The notes: generated by a model from the sequence alone, not told the origin. Numbered from the stretch's first letter, positions 15,359 to 24,635 are shown. The stretch is DNA of 64,000 nucleotides from Sphingobium sp. Cam5-1 (GCF_015693305.1 NZ_CP065138.1:2170001-2234000), one strand, 5' to 3'. Made by a program: numbers and translations.

Positions 15359-17818
15359 TTACCACCGGAAGGCAAGCGATGCGCCAAACTCGCGTGGCGC
15401 GGTCGCGTTGATCGTCCGGTAACCCGAGTCGAACACGCTGCCATCCGCTGCCGCGGTCTGGCCGATGGCGGCCGAAATGTCCGTGATCCGCTTTTGATTA
15501 ATGAGGTTTTTGATGAATCCGGTCAGTTCCCACTTGCTGTCATCGCTGCGGACACCCGCATAGACATTGAGAATGGTACGGCTTTGATAGTTGAAGTTCC
15601 TTAGCTGCGAAAATACCGCGGGACGATAGTTGATCAGCCCGCGCACGAAGGGTGTGAACGATCCACCCATCGGGAAACGCAACTCACTGTTGGCCGAAAG
15701 ACTGAAATTCGGTGTATCCGACAACCTGCCAAGCTTGCAGAAACTAACATTGCCCGGTCCGGTAATTGCTGGAGTTCCCTCCGAATCCGGCGCCCCATCG
15801 CCGTTATAATCGTTGCACGGCAGCCGGGCACCCTTGGAATACCGCGCCTTGACATAAGCGGTGCTGACCGAAAAATCCCAGAAAGTCGTCGGATGTACAT
15901 CAAGGGTCAATTCTACGCCTTTGACCGTTGCGTCGCCATTATAGTTGAAATCGAACCCACCGTCGTTGACGCGATCGCCAGGCGTGCCCACCGGCGATGC
16001 CGGCGGAACGTTGTCGCAGCCCCCGCCAAATGCCGCTGGCAGGTTGGGGCAGTCATAGGTGACACCTGTAAAGCGCGACACGAAGCCGTCGATCTTCTGA
16101 TAGAAGGCGGCGAAAGCAAAGTTCAGTTTCCGGTCGAACGCCGAACCCTTCACGCCGACTTCAAAAGCATCGGTCTTTTCGTCATCTGTGACGATCAGGT
16201 CGTTCGACAAGCCCACAGGCACTGACGCGCCTGCCGTGGGGGCGCGGAATGACCGATTATAGGAGGCATAGATGTTCAGGGCGTCGTTGACCTCATAGGT
16301 CAGGTTCACGCCGCCAGTGAACGCATGCGTACCCTGGTCGCGCAGGGCTGCTGGAATACCGTCCTGATTGACAGTGAACGGATCAATCGGATCAATGCCA
16401 AAGGGGGCAAAGCCCGGATAGCCAGGCGAACTGACAAACGTGTCGCTGACGAGTATGTTATGATATTTGGTGTAGCGCAAACCGCCTTCAATCTTGAGAT
16501 TACCCAGACGCGCATGTCCGAACGCGTTGAAAGACAATGTTTCAACGTCTGCGGGAATAATGACATTGACCCCAATCGGCAGGAACAGGCCCAGCGACGC
16601 AGGTGCAAAAGCCGTGAAGAAGTTGTCTGCCGGCTGATCTACCCGCGTAGTACCAGTCTGCTTGGTGTAGAACGCACCGATACCACCGCCGAGCGAGCCG
16701 TCATCATTCGTCGAAAGCCGAAGCTCAAAGGTAGGAATCTTGAACGGTGTCTCGATACGTTGGACGGCCACATAGCCCGGAATGGCGTTGGTGGTGTCCT
16801 GATCGCGCGCCTGACCCAGCTTGGAATACTGATACGCAGCCAGTCCATCCAGTGAGACTGGCCCCATATCCCAGTGGCCATTGAACGTAATCTGGTGTGA
16901 TCGATTCTTGAAACGTGCCGGACCTTCCATGACCGATGCATAGTCATCAACGCCCAAGGCTGGACCTGATGTACCTGCCAGACCAGTCGATCCTGTGCCA
17001 ACAACCTGGGTATATTGCCGGGTATCGGCTTCAAGATATTGATAGGTCAGATAAGCGGTGAACGCGTCGCTCGGTTTGAAACCAAGCGTTATACGACCGC
17101 TCATCGTAGTCGCGCGGGAACGGTCGCCATTGCTGATATTTCTCACCTGGTTAACCTGGTTGTGATCAACCAGACCAGCAACGCGGATCGCGAACTTGTC
17201 GGAAAACGGCAGGTTCACACCGCCCTGGAAGTTATAACCTTTGTCGTCTGTCGCGCTTGCTTGCGCATAGCCGGTTATTTCATCGAAGACAGGACGACGC
17301 GTCGTGATGGTGATGGCACCAGCCGGCGACGGGAGACCACGTTCAAGACCCTGAGGCCCGCGAAGAATTTCGATCTGCCCGATATCGTACAAGGCAGTGA
17401 ATACAGTTTGAGCGTCAGCGGGAACTTCGTTGACGTAAGTCTGAACAGTGGGGGTGACGCCTGAATCGGGATCAAACGAAAGGCCGCGAAGGGTGGTTGT
17501 GTTGTTACGGCCCGAAGTGTTGGTCAACTCTAAGCCCGGAGCCAGTTGTTGGACGTCCTTAGTGTCGAACAGCTGAAGTTTTTCAAGCTGTTCGCCAGTA
17601 GCGACGTTAACCGACATCGGAACGTCGGACAGGTTACGCGCGACACGGGTCGCGGTCACAACGATGTCCGTAGTTGTCACTGCGCCCAGGCCTTCTGTCC
17701 GCGTCTGGCTTGGCGTCGTTGGAGAGGCGCCCTGATCCTGGGCATGCGCCACGGTTGGCAACGCCAATGCGCTAGCAGCGCAACACAGCATCAGGTTGCG
17801 CTTCAAATATTTTTTCAA
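15359..17818 (-). CDS. TonB-dependent outer-membrane receptor, 819 aa
   Basis: The start is placed at a TTG (17816-17818) because GGGAGGGAAT lies just before it; the ATG 24 bases upstream would translate that ribosome site. The signal peptide is LKRNLMLCCAASALALPTVA followed by HA. The plug domain then begins with DIVVTATRVARNLSDVPMSV and includes IEILRGPQG. The barrel ends with the aromatic signal FGASLAFRW. It resembles the sphingomonad receptors for hydrophobic or aromatic nutrients more than siderophore receptors, but the ligand cannot be read. Its promoter carries operator copy B, tying it to the dioxygenase/monooxygenase group, for which it probably imports the substrate. Confidence 0.92.
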   Translation of the reverse strand: MKKYLKRNLMLCCAASALALPTVAHAQDQGASPTTPSQTRTEGLGAVTTTDIVVTATRVARNLSDVPMSVNVATGEQLEKLQLFDTKDVQQLAPGLELTNTSGRNNTTTLRGLSFDPDSGVTPTVQTYVNEVPADAQTVFTALYDIGQIEILRGPQGLERGLPSPAGAITITTRRPVFDEITGYAQASATDDKGYNFQGGVNLPFSDKFAIRVAGLVDHNQVNQVRNISNGDRSRATTMSGRITLGFKPSDAFTAYLTYQYLEADTRQYTQVVGTGSTGLAGTSGPALGVDDYASVMEGPARFKNRSHQITFNGHWDMGPVSLDGLAAYQYSKLGQARDQDTTNAIPGYVAVQRIETPFKIPTFELRLSTNDDGSLGGGIGAFYTKQTGTTRVDQPADNFFTAFAPASLGLFLPIGVNVIIPADVETLSFNAFGHARLGNLKIEGGLRYTKYHNILVSDTFVSSPGYPGFAPFGIDPIDPFTVNQDGIPAALRDQGTHAFTGGVNLTYEVNDALNIYASYNRSFRAPTAGASVPVGLSNDLIVTDDEKTDAFEVGVKGSAFDRKLNFAFAAFYQKIDGFVSRFTGVTYDCPNLPAAFGGGCDNVPPASPVGTPGDRVNDGGFDFNYNGDATVKGVELTLDVHPTTFWDFSVSTAYVKARYSKGARLPCNDYNGDGAPDSEGTPAITGPGNVSFCKLGRLSDTPNFSLSANSELRFPMGGSFTPFVRGLINYRPAVFSQLRNFNYQSRTILNVYAGVRSDDSKWELTGFIKNLINQKRITDISAAIGQTAAADGSVFDSGYRTINATAPREFGASLAFRW

Positions 17819-17951
17819 TGTATTCCCTCCCTTTTGTATCATCAGCTTCAGTCATGCGCAGCGGCGTTATTGCGCCGCCTGACATCAGTGCAACGAGCAG
17901 TGCCGGATACGATGGCCGGGTGCTGCCAGCATATCGGAGCTTCTGAGCTCA

Positions 17952-17980
17952 ATAGTTGAAATTTTTCAACTAAGCAACAA
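17952..17980 (-). promoter_or_regulatory. Predicted promoter of the TonB-receptor gene
   Basis: Minus-strand -35-like TTGTTG (17975-17980), a 17-base spacer and AACTAT (17952-17957). The spacing and the phase of the palindrome are the same as at the dioxygenase promoter. The leader to the TTG start is roughly 125 bases. Confidence 0.55.
17954..17971. promoter_or_regulatory. Palindromic operator, copy B
   Basis: AGTTGAAATTTTTCAACT has perfect 8-bp arms around a TT centre. The core 16 bases differ from copy A (13587-13602) only in the two central positions, and both lie 3 bases in from the -10 edge. This fits a site for one dimeric repressor controlling both promoters. Confidence 0.72.
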
Positions 17981-17994
17981 GGGCCGACTCATAC

Positions 17995-18095
17995 TCACCA
18001 CGCCACGGCGGCGGCAGCGGCGGCGAGGTAGATGGCACCAAGGAAGTTGGTTGCGAACTTGTTGAATGAATGGCGATGCTGGCTGAGATGCCGCA
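17995..18095 (-). pseudogene. IS5-like transposase C-terminal relict
   Basis: One minus-strand frame reads HRHSFNKFATNFLGAIYLAA, then AAAAVAW and a stop at 17995-17997. This is the usual C-terminal ending of IS5/IS1182-like transposases (F..IATR/NKFA.NFLA..YLA). The part to the right is out of frame and unrecognisable, so only about 30 codons survive. It abuts the TonB-receptor promoter. Confidence 0.5.
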
Positions 18096-18328
18096 AACGC
18101 GCTTTAGTACATTGGCTTCACGTTCCAGGAAGAAGCTCGTATTACCCAATTCGATGGGCCAGCCCTCCATCACTTCAACGTGATTCTTTACATCGAACGC
18201 TACTGTGACGATCATCCTTTGATCTTGCTCGGCAAGGCCGCTTTCAGCAAGCTTTCCATTGCCGACCAGCCGCAACTATGTCCGCTTTCAGGCGATCGGC
18301 AGCGGAGCGTTATGACCGAGACTGGCGC
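18096..18328. other. Short junk-like stretch between IS relict and HTH gene
   Basis: No supported gene. An open frame covers most of it on the minus strand (to 18275) but has no recognised motif and no ribosome site, and may be further IS debris. Confidence 0.35.
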
Positions 18329-18523
18329 TTAGCTGCCCTTTCGCCGACTGCGGAGGAAGGCCTCGATCGAGGCGACCGGTATGAGCGTCATGCTACCGAC
18401 CTTGAGGGTCTCGATCTCTCCATCGGCAATGAGCAGATAGAGCTTGGATCGGCCGATACCGGTCATGCGACAGGCATCCTTGATGCGGACCGTGATCGGC
18501 GCGGGTGATGGCTCGAGGCTCAT
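18329..18523 (-). CDS. Excisionase-like helix-turn-helix protein, 64 aa
   Basis: The sequence has RIKDACRMTGIGRSKLYLLI, then ADGEIETLKVGSMTLIPVAS, an HTH_17/MerR-type fold as in AlpA/Xis proteins. Its ATG overlaps the stop of the CopG-like gene (ATGA), and AGGAACAGCC precedes it. In an integrated element with a tyrosine integrase it is a good candidate for directionality factor, though a regulatory role is equally possible. Confidence 0.75.
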   Translation of the reverse strand: MSLEPSPAPITVRIKDACRMTGIGRSKLYLLIADGEIETLKVGSMTLIPVASIEAFLRSRRKGS

Positions 18524-18936
18524 GGCTGTTCCTCCGATTTCGCAAGGGCGGTTATTTCGCCGCTGTCGGCCCTCACCAGGCGCTGCTCGACCAGCTTCAT
18601 GAAGCTGACATAGCGCGTCCTTCCGAGGCGGGCGGTGTCACTGTCGAATGGCGGCTGGTCGGCAACCAGCGTCAGCTGGTGCCGGATGAACAGGCCCAGC
18701 ATCTCGGTCAGCGCATCGACCTTGCGCTCCAGCCGATCGGCCGTCCGGTTCTGCCGGTCAAGCCGCGGCCCGAACCGCTGGTCCAATTCCTGCGCGCCCT
18801 TGCGGTCGAGCCATGCGTTGAGCGCGTCGGTCAATATCTGCGTCTTCGACGTGCCGGGATCGGCGGTCAGCGCATTCAGCTTCGCCGACAGGCTATCGGG
18901 GAGGTAGAATTGATGGCGGGTCTTGAACGTCTTCAT
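18520..18936 (-). CDS. CopG/ribbon-helix-helix-like protein near relaxase, 138 aa
   Basis: The start MKTFKTRHQFYLPDSLSAKL is followed by GTSKTQILTDALNAWLDR, the short strand and two helices of ribbon-helix-helix DNA-binding proteins. The next part is a helical, charged stretch with a weak heptad pattern (RFGPRLDRQNRTADRLERKV). An in-frame ATG at 18981 would add 15 residues. It lies 78 bases beyond the relaxase stop. Such proteins commonly act as relaxosome accessory factors or repressors of mobilisation genes. Confidence 0.7.
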   Translation of the reverse strand: MKTFKTRHQFYLPDSLSAKLNALTADPGTSKTQILTDALNAWLDRKGAQELDQRFGPRLDRQNRTADRLERKVDALTEMLGLFIRHQLTLVADQPPFDSDTARLGRTRYVSFMKLVEQRLVRADSGEITALAKSEEQP

Positions 18937-19014
18937 GCCCGCAACATCCGCCAAGCCGCTATGGGGCGACAGTGCCTCCATGGTGCCGTCAGGTGTCTAT
19001 CGGAGGGCGGCCGG

Positions 19015-20952
19015 TCAGCCGATGCCCAATCCCCTATTCCTGCCGCCAATGGTCCAGCTGATTGGACCGTCACGCATGACGCCCGACACAGGCTTGCCAA
19101 CGGCCCGATCGAGGACCGGGCGCCAGGGCACGAGGCTGAACTCATGCGCCCTCTCGATCACGGCATAGCGCTGGTCCCCGACGTTTATGGCGCGGCGATA
19201 GATGCCCTCAATCGGCTCCCTGGGCCGCAACGTGATGTGCCGCAGCCCCGTTTCCCGTTCGATCTGCTGGCTGGTCCGGCTGAGCTCGCGCTGCTGGAGG
19301 AGGAGAAGCAGATTGCGGCGTAGGCGAACACCTTGTCCTTGCTGCTCTGCAAGTCCCTGCTCCACAAGCCATGCCTGCCGCTGGGCAAGGCTCTTCCTGA
19401 CATCCGCCCCGAACCCGCCGGAAAGCGGCTGCGGCTGATCGCTCGCCATCTCGCGGTCCAGCCATGTCACGCCATCATGGGCGGCGAGATGTTCGAGCGG
19501 CCTGACGGACAGCGTTTCGATGCGGACCGGCAGGCGCCGACTTTTCTCCCGTTCATAGCGTTCGGTGTCAATCAGATGATCCTCACCGATGACCCAGCTG
19601 CCGTCAGATTGCCGTTCAGGCACGCCGATCAGCCGCCGCATGGCCTCGAGTCGGCGGACATGCATCTCCGCTGTGCTCTCCGTTATCGTCCTGTCTTGCG
19701 CGAGATGGAGATCGACACTGTAGCGCCCCTGATGTTGGGCAGCGATGTTAGCCACCGTGCGATCGACATCGCGTACCTCGATCGGTGCGGGCGAGAGGCG
19801 GACGATACTTGCAGTCGGGAAGGCCTGCTGGTCCTCGCCGATGTCGGCATAATGGCTGTGGCCATTGAGGGCATCGATGATGAGGTAGCGCCGGTCGCGA
19901 TGCTCGTCGGACAGGCCCGTGGCGACGACCCTGCCTATGATCGCCTCTCCGTGGGCGGGATCGTACAGGCTATGGTTGTGGGGCGGGCGATGGATCCCTG
20001 CTTCCCGCAGTTCGCGGTTCAACGTCCGGATGATGTCGCCACGCTCGCCCATGCGGCGCAGCGTCGGTTCCAGTTCACGATCGAGCGTCCAGCGTCCGTT
20101 CCTGCCTTCCTCGGCAAGGCCGAGACGGGACAGCGTGCGTAGCCGCCCAATGAGCGAAGCATGTTGGCCCGGATGGGTCTTGGTGACGGTGATGACACCC
20201 TCTTCATCGGCTTGCCGCATCAAGGTTCGGTCGATGCCGGTGAAGCGCTCCTGCTCGATCTCTCTTGCCATGCTGGCAGCGATCTCCTGTTGCGTGCGGG
20301 GACCAAGGTCCAGGGACACGATCCCGGCAGCGCGGGCGCGAAGGCCCTGGGTCATATAATCCCGGGCGATGACGAGATCCTTGCCGGTCTCGTCCTTACC
20401 CCGCACGATGACATGGCTGTGGGGATGGCCGGTGTTGAAATGATCGACCGCCACCCAGTCGAGCTTCGTGCCCAAATCCTTCTCGGCCTGCTCCATCAGC
20501 TGACGGATCACGGACTTAAGGTCATCATATTGTGCGCCATCCTCCGGCGCGACGATGAAGCGGAACTGGTGGCGGTCACCAGCCGAGCGTTCGAGGAAGG
20601 GCTTGTCGTCGAACCGATCGGTGTCGCGGCCATAGAGCGATCCGCGTTCCCCTTCTCGGGTCGTGCCGTCGCGCTGGAGATAGCGGAGATGGGCAGCGGC
20701 TGCCATGCCCTTGCCCAGCTTCACGATGCGGCTCTTCACCACCACGCGACGGGCGCTGGCGACGGATCGGGGTGAGCCCCGGCCGAGCACCCGCCCGACG
20801 CCATTGCCGCGCCCCAGACGGGCGCCGGTGAAGCGGCGGCCAGCACTGCCGCCACCGCCGACACGGCGAGCCCGGGCGAGGCTCTTGCCGACGGTCGGCG
20901 TGTCGCGGCCGATGCGTCCGAGCCAGAGATCGAAATCGTCGCCGTCGGCCAT
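19015..20952 (-). CDS. Relaxase, VirD2-like with DUF3363 C-terminal domain, 645 aa
   Basis: The N-terminus is basic and Gly/Arg-rich (RARRVGGGGSAGRRFTGARL). The relaxase domain then shows ARRVVVKSRIVKL, HLRYLQRDG, HQFRFIVAPED and the histidine cluster HFNTGHPHSHVIVRG (about residues 195-210), which should hold the metal. The remaining two thirds match the DUF3363 extension of these relaxases. AAAGGACC is the ribosome site. No coupling protein or type IV secretion gene lies in the window, so the element is probably mobilisable rather than self-transmissible. An oriT is expected near, most likely in the gene-free stretch upstream (20953-21738), but I cannot pinpoint it. Confidence 0.88.
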   Translation of the reverse strand: MADGDDFDLWLGRIGRDTPTVGKSLARARRVGGGGSAGRRFTGARLGRGNGVGRVLGRGSPRSVASARRVVVKSRIVKLGKGMAAAAHLRYLQRDGTTREGERGSLYGRDTDRFDDKPFLERSAGDRHQFRFIVAPEDGAQYDDLKSVIRQLMEQAEKDLGTKLDWVAVDHFNTGHPHSHVIVRGKDETGKDLVIARDYMTQGLRARAAGIVSLDLGPRTQQEIAASMAREIEQERFTGIDRTLMRQADEEGVITVTKTHPGQHASLIGRLRTLSRLGLAEEGRNGRWTLDRELEPTLRRMGERGDIIRTLNRELREAGIHRPPHNHSLYDPAHGEAIIGRVVATGLSDEHRDRRYLIIDALNGHSHYADIGEDQQAFPTASIVRLSPAPIEVRDVDRTVANIAAQHQGRYSVDLHLAQDRTITESTAEMHVRRLEAMRRLIGVPERQSDGSWVIGEDHLIDTERYEREKSRRLPVRIETLSVRPLEHLAAHDGVTWLDREMASDQPQPLSGGFGADVRKSLAQRQAWLVEQGLAEQQGQGVRLRRNLLLLLQQRELSRTSQQIERETGLRHITLRPREPIEGIYRRAINVGDQRYAVIERAHEFSLVPWRPVLDRAVGKPVSGVMRDGPISWTIGGRNRGLGIG

Positions 20953-21738
20953 GTCGTGGTCCTTTCCCTAGGAATGCGGGAAAGGATGGGAAGCGGTCGG
21001 CCCGCCGTGCAAGGGCCTCCATCGCCAAGACCGAAGGTGCTGCATTCTCCGGCCCTGTGGAGGCATGGCCGTCGGCATGCCTCCATCAAAAACCCTGTGC
21101 AGGCGCCATTCCCGGCCGCATCAGGAGGCAGGGCTTTAATCTTGCCGTACCTTAAATCCCCTCACATCTGCCTTTTCAGCGTCTCAGATTTCAACAACGA
21201 CGCTCACAAATTCCGGCCTTTGATCCCGCGGCGAGGATGGGCAAACCGCCCTCCTGCTCGGCGGCTTTTCACCATCCTCATTGCCTGAATGATGGTTGCG
21301 GACGTGGCCTTGGTTGTAGCTATCCTCGCTGGTTTTCACTTCAAAACGAAGTCATCGAGCACCTGATTTCAGGCGTCCTGCGGTCGGCGGCGGTCCTGAT
21401 GCCGACTTGAGGAAGCATGTGAATTTCTGATGCAGGCTGCATCTCCTCCACGTCATTAAGCGCGAAATTTGGCTTGATAACTTCGCCAAACCCAGCAATC
21501 TGGCCCGGCTCCCAAGATACGTGGGAGCGGGGCGTCGAAACCCCGAACCAAAGGATGCTCGGTCACAGTTTACTGGGGCCGGGTGGCATGCGCGCATGTC
21601 CAGCCGGCAACGGTAAAGGCGCATGCGCCTGTTCCTTTGGTCAGGTTTCGAACATCCGGCTTTGGCCGTCGCCCCGAGTGGACATAGGCGCGACGATGAA
21701 GGCCAAGGCTCAGGGCGTCGCTCACCCGAGGGACGCGT
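20953..21738. other. Gene-free stretch upstream of the relaxase
   Basis: About 785 bases without a supported gene. A perfect 14-bp palindrome (AGGCGCATGCGCCT) occurs near 21617. It is the best place to look for oriT, but I see no nic-site sequence that I can name. Confidence 0.4.
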
Positions 21739-21942
21739 ATGACGTTGCCGAGCAGTTCAGGCTGGAACCCTATTTCTGATCTGCCATCTGACCGAAAAGA
21801 TGGTCGACGGATGCTGCTGTGGGAGGAGGATCAGCCCGTCGTGGGCCGATGGGATCCCAACCGGCGAGACTGGGAGGACCCGGAAGGCATGCAGCTTTAT
21901 GAGGAAATCACCTTCTGGGCCGACATTCTTGCCCCTCAATAA
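21739..21942 (+). CDS. Small protein of DUF551-like type, 67 aa
   Basis: The protein reads WNPISDLPSDRKDGRRMLLW, then EEDQPVVGRWDPNRRDWED, then YEEITFWADI. The W.PI..LP.DG..+LLW....V+G.WD and final THWA-like block is typical of small hypothetical proteins found in phages and elements. GAGGGA lies 5 bases before the ATG. Function unknown. The pattern and good ribosome site make it more credible than other small frames nearby. Confidence 0.55.
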   Translation: MTLPSSSGWNPISDLPSDRKDGRRMLLWEEDQPVVGRWDPNRRDWEDPEGMQLYEEITFWADILAPQ

Positions 21943-22300
21943 TTGCAAGCCTGACGAATGTTTCGACCTCATATCGATCCAGCCTTCGGTCAAGATGGAG
22001 TCGGTAGACGGGATCCTCGCGGCCCTTGTTCGGCAGATTGGCGGTCGCCTTCGACCGGAAGTAGGATCTTCGCGACGGATGGCACGAACCGTGGGAGGCC
22101 ACACTTCCCAAATACTGCTGGAATGTGATGCGGCCTAGCGGTTGTTGTCGGCGATCTTTAGTCTCCCGGCGACGGCATTGCCCTCGCGGGACCGTCTCCG
22201 GGAGTGAAGGCCGGTACTCAGAAAGTAGCGGCCATACTGGAAGCCTATAAAGCTCTTGATCGCATTCCGCCATCAGGCGGTGGATTCAAATACCGCTCTT
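21943..22300. other. Intergenic stretch without recognised genes
   Basis: About 360 bases between the small protein and the 3' end of the EAL gene. I see no promoter, RNA gene or gene fragment that can be supported. Confidence 0.4.
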
Positions 22301-23170
22301 TCAAGGCGTGCGATCGCATTCAATCGCTCTTTTTGAGATGCTGCTCGAGGGCCGATGCATGCGCCGTTCTCTGGCACTACGCCTCTCGCGTCGGCTCCGT
22401 CTTGCAGTTTGATCGGCAAGAAGCGCAGGGATCTGATCTGCTGCTACGGCTGGACTGAAGAGATAACCCTGCGCCTGATCGCACCCGCTCCTGTGCAGGC
22501 GATCTGCCTGGCCTCCTGTTTCGATCCCTTCGGCGACCGTCGTGACTCCCAGATCCCTTCCGAGGTTGACGATCGCGCGGACGATCGCCGCGTTGATCGG
22601 ATCGTCGAGGGATTGAACAAAAGAACAATCAATCTTGAGTACATCAACCGGAAACTGCTTTAGGTGGATGAGAGAGGCATAGCCTGTGCCGAAGTCGTCA
22701 AGTGCGATTGTCATCCCGGCGCGCCGAAGCTGTTCAAATGTCTTCGTTACGTTGTGAGAAGCCCCCTCAAGCAGCACCGTTTCAGTGACTTCCAGTTCCA
22801 GACAAGATGCGGAGATGCCTGCGCGATCGATGCGTTCCATCAAGCCCGCGACATAATGCTCCTGTCGAAAGGATGCGGCTGACACGTTAAAGGCGATACG
22901 ACCGATCGGGAGTCCCCGCCTTCTCCACCGAAGGATGTCGGCCGCGATCAGCTTGAATATGCGCTGGTCAAGAGCGATGGCGAGTTCGGCATCCTCGAAA
23001 GCGGCGGAGATTGTTCCGGGTCCGTGATATGCGCCAGGCATTCCGTCGCGCCAATGCAATAGTGCCTCAAATCCTGCGATGGCACCCGATTCCAAATCGA
23101 CTTTGGGTTGATAGAAGGGGAGGATCTGATCAAGGTCGAGCGCCTGGCGGGCCAGCGACAGTTCCGACAT
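22301..23170 (-). CDS. EAL-domain cyclic-di-GMP phosphodiesterase, 289 aa, probably 5'-truncated
   Basis: The EAL domain covers residues 10-245. All main signatures are present: FYQPKVDLESG, FEALLHW, FNVSA, LELEVTETVLL, DDFGTGYASL, VLKIDCSFV and VAEGIE, so it should hydrolyse c-di-GMP. The C-terminal 40 residues are Arg-rich. Upstream of the start the sequence reads through a linker-like piece (TADQEALQAR) but hits a stop, and another frame continues with helical sequence (EEINFAAERRQL). This suggests that an N-terminal sensor or GGDEF part has been lost by frameshift. A GGAGG lies 14 bases before the ATG, too far for a good ribosome site. Lies within the mobile island next to the integrase. 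Confidence 0.8.
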   Translation of the reverse strand: MSELSLARQALDLDQILPFYQPKVDLESGAIAGFEALLHWRDGMPGAYHGPGTISAAFEDAELAIALDQRIFKLIAADILRWRRRGLPIGRIAFNVSAASFRQEHYVAGLMERIDRAGISASCLELEVTETVLLEGASHNVTKTFEQLRRAGMTIALDDFGTGYASLIHLKQFPVDVLKIDCSFVQSLDDPINAAIVRAIVNLGRDLGVTTVAEGIETGGQADRLHRSGCDQAQGYLFSPAVAADQIPALLADQTARRSRRERRSARERRMHRPSSSISKRAIECDRTP

Positions 23171-23348
23171 GCGGGCTTGCAGAGCCTCCTGGTCAGCTGT
23201 CGCCGTTCCGCTGCAAAGTTAATTTCCTCCAGCGTTCGACCAACAGAGACGAACGAAGCGAACATGAAGGCCATTCCGGCTGAAGTCGTGAGACGGCCGC
23301 TATCAGACGGCAAGATGCTCCGTAGGCATTGAAGAAGGTGTCCAGTCA

Positions 23349-24491
23349 CTACTTCAAACAATATGCTCCCCATTCGTCCATCAGCTTTCGCCTCTTCTCG
23401 AGGAGGTTCCCGCGCCGGTATGCAGCTTCCGTCTTGTCCTTGACCCGGTGAGCCAGAGCGGCTTCTGCGATTTCACCGGGATGATTGGTCTCCTCGCTGA
23501 CCCAGTCCCGGAAAGCCGAGCGAAATCCGTGGGCGGTCGCGTCCTCCTTCATCTCGCGGAGCAATTTCGTGAGCGTCATGTCACTCATCGACGCGTCACC
23601 TCTGGCCCCAGGAAATACAAGCGAGCGCGATCCGATCCGCAATTCCCGGCACCGTTCCAGAATCGCCAGCGCCGGTATCGACAGGGGAATGACATGCTCG
23701 CGCGACGCCTTCATGCGCGCGGCCGGTATGGTCCACAGCTTCTCGTCCAGATCGAATTCTTCCCATGCCGCACCTCGAACCTCGCCTGATCGGACGGCAG
23801 TCAGGATAGCAAAGCGCAGCGCTAACCTACTGAAGGATTCCCGCTCCGCGAGCCTCACCATGAAAGCGGGCACCTTTGCATAGGCCATGGCCGCGAAGTG
23901 CCCGTCCTTCTTGGGCTGTCGTGGAAGCCCCTTGGTAATTGCGCGCATCGGCGCTTCCGTCTCGCGATAGCCCGAAGCGTAAGCCCAATCGAGAACGGTG
24001 CCGATCCGCTGCCGGACTCGTCGCGCTGTCTCTGGCTTGGCGAGCCAGATATCCGACAGCACGTTCCGGATCATGGGTCCTGTAATCTCATGAACCTGCA
24101 CATGACCGATCTGGGGAAACACATAGGCCTCCAGCGTCTGGAGCCATTGCTTCTCGTGCTTCTCATTCCGCCATGTCTTGCTGTGGGCGGCAATCACTCT
24201 GGCTGCCGCCTGCCGGAATGTGGGAATGCCCTGCGCCTTGCGCCGCTCGAATTTCGGATCCAGCCCGAGTTCGACCCAGGTGCGGATTTCTCGCGCCCGC
24301 TCTCGGGCTGTCGCCAGCGAGACTTTGGATGCGCTGCCCAAGCCGAAGTCGCGCCGGTTGCCATTCTTCTGCACCCGGCACACCCAGCTCTTGGCACCGC
24401 CGGGCTGAATCACAAGAAACAGGCCGTCGCCATCCCCGAGCCGCCCGGGACGTGTTGCTGCCTTCACAGCGGTAGCGGAGAGCCTTCCCAT
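23349..24491 (-). CDS. P4-type tyrosine integrase, 380 aa
   Basis: The start MGRLSATAVKAATRPGRLGD, with GDGLFLVIQPGGAKSW, is the DUF4102 arm-binding domain of prophage-P4-type integrases. The core-binding domain follows at about 100-190. The catalytic residues are visible: Arg in LTAVRSGEVRG, His and Arg in HGFRSAFRDW, His in LAHRVKDK, and Tyr in TEAAYRR. An in-frame ATG 45 bases upstream (24536) is less likely. Its start lies 145 bases from the tRNA-Ser 3' end, the usual position for an enzyme that uses that tRNA as attB. It should catalyse integration and, with an Xis, excision of the 16-kb island. Confidence 0.92.
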   Translation of the reverse strand: MGRLSATAVKAATRPGRLGDGDGLFLVIQPGGAKSWVCRVQKNGNRRDFGLGSASKVSLATARERAREIRTWVELGLDPKFERRKAQGIPTFRQAAARVIAAHSKTWRNEKHEKQWLQTLEAYVFPQIGHVQVHEITGPMIRNVLSDIWLAKPETARRVRQRIGTVLDWAYASGYRETEAPMRAITKGLPRQPKKDGHFAAMAYAKVPAFMVRLAERESFSRLALRFAILTAVRSGEVRGAAWEEFDLDEKLWTIPAARMKASREHVIPLSIPALAILERCRELRIGSRSLVFPGARGDASMSDMTLTKLLREMKEDATAHGFRSAFRDWVSEETNHPGEIAEAALAHRVKDKTEAAYRRGNLLEKRRKLMDEWGAYCLK

Positions 24492-24635
24492 GCCACCAAA
24501 TCTCCCACATTCTTTCCCACATTTCCAATCGGTCACCGGTGGACTGGCAGGGATGGACGTGGATGCGAATCCCGCTGAAAGCCGCAGAAAAGCTGGGCTT
24601 TAGTGATTCGGAACGGATGTGAAAGGACAGGATGG

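Noticed and set aside
20953..22300. CRISPR array, integron or toxin-antitoxin pair in the accessory gap
   Set aside because: I looked for regular repeats, attC-like sites and paired small genes and saw none; only the 67-aa DUF551-like gene is supported.
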